DNA from: Actinomycetes bacterium
Lineage (GTDB): Bacteria > Actinomycetota > Acidimicrobiia > Acidimicrobiales > JAAEMS01
Reading direction: 5' to 3'
DNA: 36,464 bases
Assembly (NCBI GenBank): GCA_024225275.1
Contig: JAAEMS010000086.1
Span: 1 to 36,464, forward strand
A model generated the notes under the pieces. That model had not been told where the DNA came from. It worked only from the letters and a program-made list of their open reading frames with translations, and searched no databases. Position 1 is the first letter of the stretch. Every line of letters starts with the position of its first letter. Positions 33,160 to 36,464 of the stretch are shown one piece after another. The translations under genes were made by a program, and so were the position numbers.

Positions 33160-33268
33160 CCGATCCGGCCAACATGCCCCTGACGAAGAACCGCTGTAGG
33201 GCGAAGAACACGATGAGGGGGATGAAGGCCTGAACGACGGTGAGCATCCTGAGCAGTGGGTGCTTCAT
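33149..33268 (-). pseudogene. Sugar ABC permease remnant (deletion fusion)
   Basis: A 39-codon frame, MKHPLLRMLTVVQAFIPLIV then FFALQRFFVRGMLAGSVKG and stop. The last 26 residues are the canonical C-terminus of MalG/MsmG-type sugar permeases. The first 12 resemble the start of a signal peptide, not a permease interior. AAGGAGGG lies 11 nt before the ATG, and a LacI-type operator sits about 110 nt upstream. The simplest reading is an in-frame internal deletion joining the start of a solute-binding protein gene to the end of the second permease gene. A functional product is unlikely. Confidence 0.78.
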
Positions 33269-33375
33269 GGTTTGGGGTTCCCTCCTTGCCCCTCGGCCAG
33301 GCACCGGAATAGCGCCTACTGAGGTGCGAGTGACATGTCACGGAAGCCGGGCTTGGCCCCCGACTGAAAACGCGG

Positions 33376-33389
33376 TGTAAGCGCTTTCA
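33376..33389. promoter_or_regulatory. LacI-type operator before the deleted transporter genes
   Basis: TGTAAGCGCTTTCA, one half perfect, lies between the GH13 stop and the permease remnant. It is embedded in a longer symmetry with CTGAAAACGC at 33364. It probably once controlled the lost importer operon. Confidence 0.65.
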
Positions 33390-33437
33390 GCCGAGACCCC
33401 TCCACAGTCGTTGGCCCATTGCAAGGCACCCCCGACG

Positions 33438-35033
33438 TCAGTTGCTGATTCGAATCACGATCGTGCTCGCCGGTTCGAGCTCGGTGGACGAGCTCACCGA
33501 ACCCCCGAGACCAACCGTCGAGTACAGCACGTCACCGGACCAACCGACGGCCCCACGATCATCCCCGGTGTTGGCCACCACCACCACAGTCCCCCGCCGG
33601 AAGGCCACGAGTGCTGGGTTGTCGTGATCAAGCCAGACCACCGGGCCATCAACGAGTTCGGGCTCGCGGCGCCGCAGGGCCACGAGCGCCCGATAGCGGG
33701 CCAGCCATGATCTGTCGTCAGAGCGCTGGACTTTCGCGGTGTCAGCATCGGTGCGTCCCCCATCCGGAAGCCAGGTGACCTCGGACGCCGAGAACCCGAA
33801 GGAGACCCCAGGCTCCCAGGGAATCGGTGTCCGACAACCGTCACGGCTCAGAGATACGTCGGCCCCCACCGGGTCGGCCCGACGATCCTCGGCCACAATG
33901 CCATCGACAAGCCCGAGCTCTTCACCCTGGTAGAGGAACGGCACACCGGGCAGACAGAACAGGAGCGTCGAGAGCATCAGGGCTCGTCGCCGGCCGAGAT
34001 CACCCCCGCCGAACCGGGTGGGCGGACGAGGTTCGTCGTGGCTGCTGATCACGAAGCTGATCATGGATGGATCAGCCACGGCTTCGATGGGGCCGCGAAG
34101 CGCCTCGCGGATCTCTTCCGCGGCGATGTCGATGGACATGGGCTTGAACCAGAACCCCAGATCCAGCCCATCACCACGGAGCATCTGGGCGAGTGTCTCG
34201 GGCTCGAGGACATAGGTCTCGCCAATGATCACGGCGTCGTACTCAGCCGCGATCTGACGCCACCGAGCGAACAGATCGAGGCTCTCGATCTGGTTCACGT
34301 CGTATCGATGCTCGAACGCCTCCCATTGCTCCCACCTGGTTGCGTCCGGTACCCACGGCGCCACCTGAGGGTTGTCTCGAAGCTCTAGGTCCTTCACCAG
34401 CGCCTGGGCGACATCTACTCGGAAGCCGTCGACGCCGCGGTCGAGCCAGAAGCGGATTATCTCGTCGAACTCGTCCACCACCGCGGGGTTTCGCCAGTTC
34501 AGGTCGGGTTGCTCGGGCAGGAACAAGTGGAGGTAGTACTGGCCACTCGCCGGATCGAGGCTCCATGCGGAACCCCCGAAGTATCCCACCCAGTTGTTCG
34601 GCGGACCGCCATCGGGGCCTGGATCCCGCCAGATGAAGTAGTCACGGTAGGGGCCTTGGGGGTCGGCGATCGCAGCCTGGAACCACATATGCCGGTTGCT
34701 GCAGTGGTTCGGCACCAGATCGATGACCAGCCGGAGGCTGTGAGACCGGACTGCCTCGATGAGCTCGTCGAAGTCCTCCAGCGACCCGAACAGCGGGTCG
34801 ACACCGCAGTAGTCGGACACGTCGTAGCCCATGTCGACCATCGGCGAGGGGTAGAACGGGGTCAGCCAGATCACGTCGGCGCCGAGATCGGCGATGTGAT
34901 CGAGCCGGTCCGCCACACCCTTCAGGTCGCCAACCCCGTCCCCATTGGCGTCGGAGAACGAGCGAACGTAGACCTCATAGCCGATCGCCCCTTTCCACCA
35001 AGGTTGAGATATCTCCGCGCCGTTCACGGACAC
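33438..35033 (-). CDS. GH13 alpha-glucosidase (oligo-1,6-glucosidase/trehalose synthase group)
   Basis: 531-aa cytosolic alpha-amylase-family enzyme that releases glucose from short alpha-glucosides. Conserved regions: DLVPNH (105-110), nucleophile Asp207 in GFRVDVAQ, acid Glu272 in IIGETY, and stabiliser Asp333 in SSHDEPR. In the last block the usual Asn of NHD is Ser, a mild deviation. Full length with C-terminal beta domain. GTG 35033 follows a LacI-type operator by 8 nt; GTG 35027 is an alternative start. Likely the partner hydrolase of the lost oligosaccharide importer. Confidence 0.92.
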   Translation of the reverse strand: MSVNGAEISQPWWKGAIGYEVYVRSFSDANGDGVGDLKGVADRLDHIADLGADVIWLTPFYPSPMVDMGYDVSDYCGVDPLFGSLEDFDELIEAVRSHSLRLVIDLVPNHCSNRHMWFQAAIADPQGPYRDYFIWRDPGPDGGPPNNWVGYFGGSAWSLDPASGQYYLHLFLPEQPDLNWRNPAVVDEFDEIIRFWLDRGVDGFRVDVAQALVKDLELRDNPQVAPWVPDATRWEQWEAFEHRYDVNQIESLDLFARWRQIAAEYDAVIIGETYVLEPETLAQMLRGDGLDLGFWFKPMSIDIAAEEIREALRGPIEAVADPSMISFVISSHDEPRPPTRFGGGDLGRRRALMLSTLLFCLPGVPFLYQGEELGLVDGIVAEDRRADPVGADVSLSRDGCRTPIPWEPGVSFGFSASEVTWLPDGGRTDADTAKVQRSDDRSWLARYRALVALRRREPELVDGPVVWLDHDNPALVAFRRGTVVVVANTGDDRGAVGWSGDVLYSTVGLGGSVSSSTELEPASTIVIRISN

Positions 35034-35041
35034 ACCCTAGC

Positions 35042-35055
35042 TGTAGGCGCTTTCA
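35042..35055. promoter_or_regulatory. LacI-type operator before GH13
   Basis: TGTAGGCGCTTTCA, two changes from TGTAAGCGCTTACA, lies 8 nt upstream of the GH13 start. Binding here would block initiation or elongation. Confidence 0.6.
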
Positions 35056-35128
35056 CCCTCGCGAGGACACCATTCTCCTGAGGCTGACGACGCGCCCAAG
35101 CGGGCCGGACAGCGAGCCAGATAATATA

Positions 35129-35156
35129 TTGACAGGTGTCGATGTGATGTTATGCT
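35129..35156 (+). promoter_or_regulatory. Housekeeping-type promoter of arsM
   Basis: TTGACA (35129-35134) and TATGCT (35151-35156) with a 16-nt spacer, in an unusually AT-rich island (ATAATATATT) for this genome. It points toward arsM, giving a leader of about 110 nt. Confidence 0.65.
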
Positions 35157-35173
35157 ATCGATGTCCGTCGATA
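35156..35173. promoter_or_regulatory. Inverted repeat overlapping the arsM start site (ArsR-like operator)
   Basis: TATCGA-N6-TCGATA, perfect 6-bp arms, begins at the last base of the -10 box. Its position and form fit an ArsR/SmtB-type repressor. No arsR gene is visible in the window. Confidence 0.55.
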
Positions 35174-35271
35174 TGACGATGTGCGTCACCGGGAGGACCA
35201 GAACCTTCCCGAAGCCATGACCCCACGGCAGCCGAAACATCCGCAGGCAACTGACATCAAAGGAGACCACG

Positions 35272-36117
35272 ATGGTCAACCACACCGACGAAGAGCAACT
35301 CCGCGAGAAGGTGAGCGAGCGCTACGGCCAGATCGCCCGACGGGTGATCGAGGACTCCCCCCGGGGCACCTCGTGCTGTGGGCCCGACAACCCCATCACC
35401 CGCGACCTCTATACCGAGGGCGAGACCGCCGAGCTGCCCGGGGCCGCTGCCCAGGCCTCGCTGGGTTGTGGCAATCCGACCGCATTGACCGAGCTCCGAG
35501 AAGGGGAGACCGTGCTCGATCTGGGCTCGGGCGGTGGCATTGACGTCCTGCTGTCGGCACGGCGGGTCGGGCCCACCGGCAAGGCTTACGGGCTGGACAT
35601 GACCGACGACATGCTCGAGTTGGCCCGCCAGAACCAGAGCGACGCTGGTGTCGAGAATGTCGAGTTCCTCAAGGGCCACATAGAGGACATCCCACTACCC
35701 GACGACTCCGTCGACGTCATCATCTCCAACTGTGTGATCAACCTGTCCTCCGACAAGGGCCAGGTGCTGCGTGAGGCATTCCGCGTGCTCCGACCCGGCG
35801 GTCGATTCGCAGTGTCCGACGTCGTCGTGCGCGGCACCCTCGACCCCAAGATCCGTTCGAGCGTCGAAGCATGGATCGGTTGTGTGGCCGGCGCCCTGGA
35901 CGAGGACGACTACCGAATGCTCCTCACTCAGGCCGGATTCACCGATATCGAGGTTCAGCCCACCCGCGTCTACGAGCTCGCCGACGCCGAGCAGGTCCTC
36001 GCCGCGAACGGTATTGATCTCGACGAGGTCGCATCGGCCGAGGGGCAGGTCATGTCAGCCTTCGTGCGAGCAACCAAGGCCGAGGCCAGGGAGCCCAGGA
36101 GACCAGGGGTCGACTGA
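35272..36117 (+). CDS. arsM: Arsenite methyltransferase
   Basis: 281-aa SAM-dependent enzyme that methylates As(III). SAM-binding motif VLDLGSGGGID (81-91). The three arsenite-binding cysteines of ArsM correspond to Cys66 (LGCGNP), Cys154 (SNCVINL) and Cys204 (WIGCVAGAL); an extra SCCG pair is at 34-37. AAAGGAGA lies 7 nt before ATG 35272. Preceded by a strong promoter with an operator-like repeat, so arsenic induction is expected. It stands alone, without arsR, arsB/acr3 or arsC nearby. Confidence 0.94.
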   Translation: MVNHTDEEQLREKVSERYGQIARRVIEDSPRGTSCCGPDNPITRDLYTEGETAELPGAAAQASLGCGNPTALTELREGETVLDLGSGGGIDVLLSARRVGPTGKAYGLDMTDDMLELARQNQSDAGVENVEFLKGHIEDIPLPDDSVDVIISNCVINLSSDKGQVLREAFRVLRPGGRFAVSDVVVRGTLDPKIRSSVEAWIGCVAGALDEDDYRMLLTQAGFTDIEVQPTRVYELADAEQVLAANGIDLDEVASAEGQVMSAFVRATKAEAREPRRPGVD

Positions 36118-36345
36118 TCGCCGAACGTCAGGGGACTGACACGCGGAGAGCCGTCTACCGACCCGGGAACCTCAGAGCCGTTGTGGTGAGACACCTGGTG
36201 TTACACCTGATGGCATGGGCAGTCATCCGTCCGGTGAGTCCCCGTTGGTGCGGTTTCATGCGGCCCGGTCGGGATCCGCGTCCAGCCCGTCCAGCCGAGT
36301 CCGGCCAGGCAGTAGAGGGGTCTACTACGGGGCCGAGAGGGCCAA
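36118..36345. other. Intergenic stretch with small repeats
   Basis: No convincing gene. It holds overlapping short palindromes ACACC-T-GGTGT (36191-36201) and GTGT-T-ACAC (36198-36206), possibly an operator for the toxin-antitoxin-like genes that follow. Confidence 0.35.
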
Positions 36346-36411
36346 ATGGCACTCGAGGGACTCACCGATGACGAGTGGAAGGCCTTCGGGAAGGCACTCA
36401 CCGAACGGTGA
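36346..36411 (+). CDS. Possible antitoxin fragment (21 codons)
   Basis: ATG 36346 encodes MALEGLTDDEWKAFGKALTER, acidic and helical like the C-terminus of a VapB-type antitoxin. Its stop overlaps the next GTG (GTGA), as in toxin-antitoxin pairs. The frame is closed upstream by TAG at 36313, so this is either a very short antitoxin or a gene cut by a frameshift. Confidence 0.35.
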   Translation: MALEGLTDDEWKAFGKALTER

Positions 36412-36464
36412 CCAGCCCCACTCCGGTCATCGTCGACACCATGGTGGTGTCGGCCCTGGTCAAC
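36408..36464 (+). CDS. PIN-domain (VapC-like) toxin, partial at window edge
   Basis: Only 19 codons are present: VTSPTPVIVDTMVVSALVN. The first Asp of the PIN-domain active site (VIVDTMVVSAL) is visible. VapC-type toxins are endoribonucleases. The gene runs off the window. Start GTG 36408 overlaps the preceding stop. Confidence 0.5.
   Translation, partial: MTSPTPVIVDTMVVSALVN

Noticed and set aside
35161..35220. 19-codon leader frame (MSVDMTMCVTGRTRTFPKP) upstream of arsM
   Set aside because: No ribosome-binding site, begins almost at the predicted transcription start, and overlaps the operator repeat; no evidence of translation.
36165..36193. Possible fourth ECF element starting with GGGAACC at 36165
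   Set aside because: The -10 half at the required distance reads TGAGACA, not ACGACCT.

Overview
The window looks like chromosomal DNA of a high-GC actinobacterium. Codon use is strongly GC-biased, an SCO6745-family protein and a DprE2-like reductase are present, acyl-CoA dehydrogenases come as FadE-type pairs, and GTG starts are common. Acidimicrobiia is my best guess at class level; this is inference. There is no phage, IS element, CRISPR array or rRNA. About 36 intact genes, two tRNAs, three broken genes and one gene cut by the window edge can be supported.

Layout. (1) 0-5.5 kb: a polar amino-acid ABC importer of AapJQMP type (lipoprotein, two very large permeases, ATPase). (2) 5.5-9.9 kb: a copper/cytochrome-oxidase-assembly cluster (lipoprotein cytochrome c, Sco1, cupredoxin, unknown membrane protein, PCuAC chaperone) next to an ECF sigma factor and a zinc-finger membrane anti-sigma factor with a His-rich tail. 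Three identical 29-nt promoter-like elements (GGGAACCAG-N13-ACGACCT) lie upstream of the Sco1 operon, PCuAC and the anti-sigma gene, so the cluster reads as a self-contained metal-responsive ECF regulon. (3) 10.0-14.6 kb: SCO6745-family protein; a four-gene operon of two paralogous small exported proteins, a 58-residue membrane peptide and a SipW/ER-type signal peptidase; RidA; a SnoaL-like protein; an HSL-family esterase. (4) 14.6-16.0 kb: tRNA-Val(GAC), tRNA-Cys(GCA), DprE2-like reductase, a small zinc-ribbon ORF. (5) 16.0-22.1 kb: a catabolic block with a trimethyllysine/butyrobetaine-type dioxygenase, two acyl-CoA dehydrogenases flanking an SDR, and an altronate-dehydratase-family enzyme. 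(6) 22.1-25.5 kb: HDOD protein, nitroreductase, APH-P-loop fusion kinase, small membrane protein.

(7) 25.5-35.1 kb: a carbohydrate region that is partly decayed. It holds a broken alpha/beta hydrolase, an MFS transporter, a polysaccharide deacetylase, a serpin pseudogene, a GH1 glucosidase overlapping a LacI regulator, an orphan MsmX/UgpC-type sugar ABC ATPase, a Gfo/Idh/MocA oxidoreductase, a 39-codon remnant of a sugar permease, and a GH13 glucosidase. Four LacI-type operator-like sites (around TGTAAGCGCTTACA) tie these genes together. The remnant keeps an operator, a ribosome-binding site and a start codon upstream of the last residues of a MalG-type permease. This suggests one internal deletion removed the solute-binding protein and both permeases, leaving ATPase, regulator and hydrolases behind. 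(8) 35.1-36.5 kb: arsM with a clear TTGACA promoter and an overlapping inverted repeat, then the start of a PIN-domain (VapC-like) toxin cut by the window end.

The least described elements are the copper-associated ECF/anti-sigma regulon with its 29-nt promoter and predicted leaderless genes, and the SipW-type signal peptidase operon with two dedicated exported substrates.
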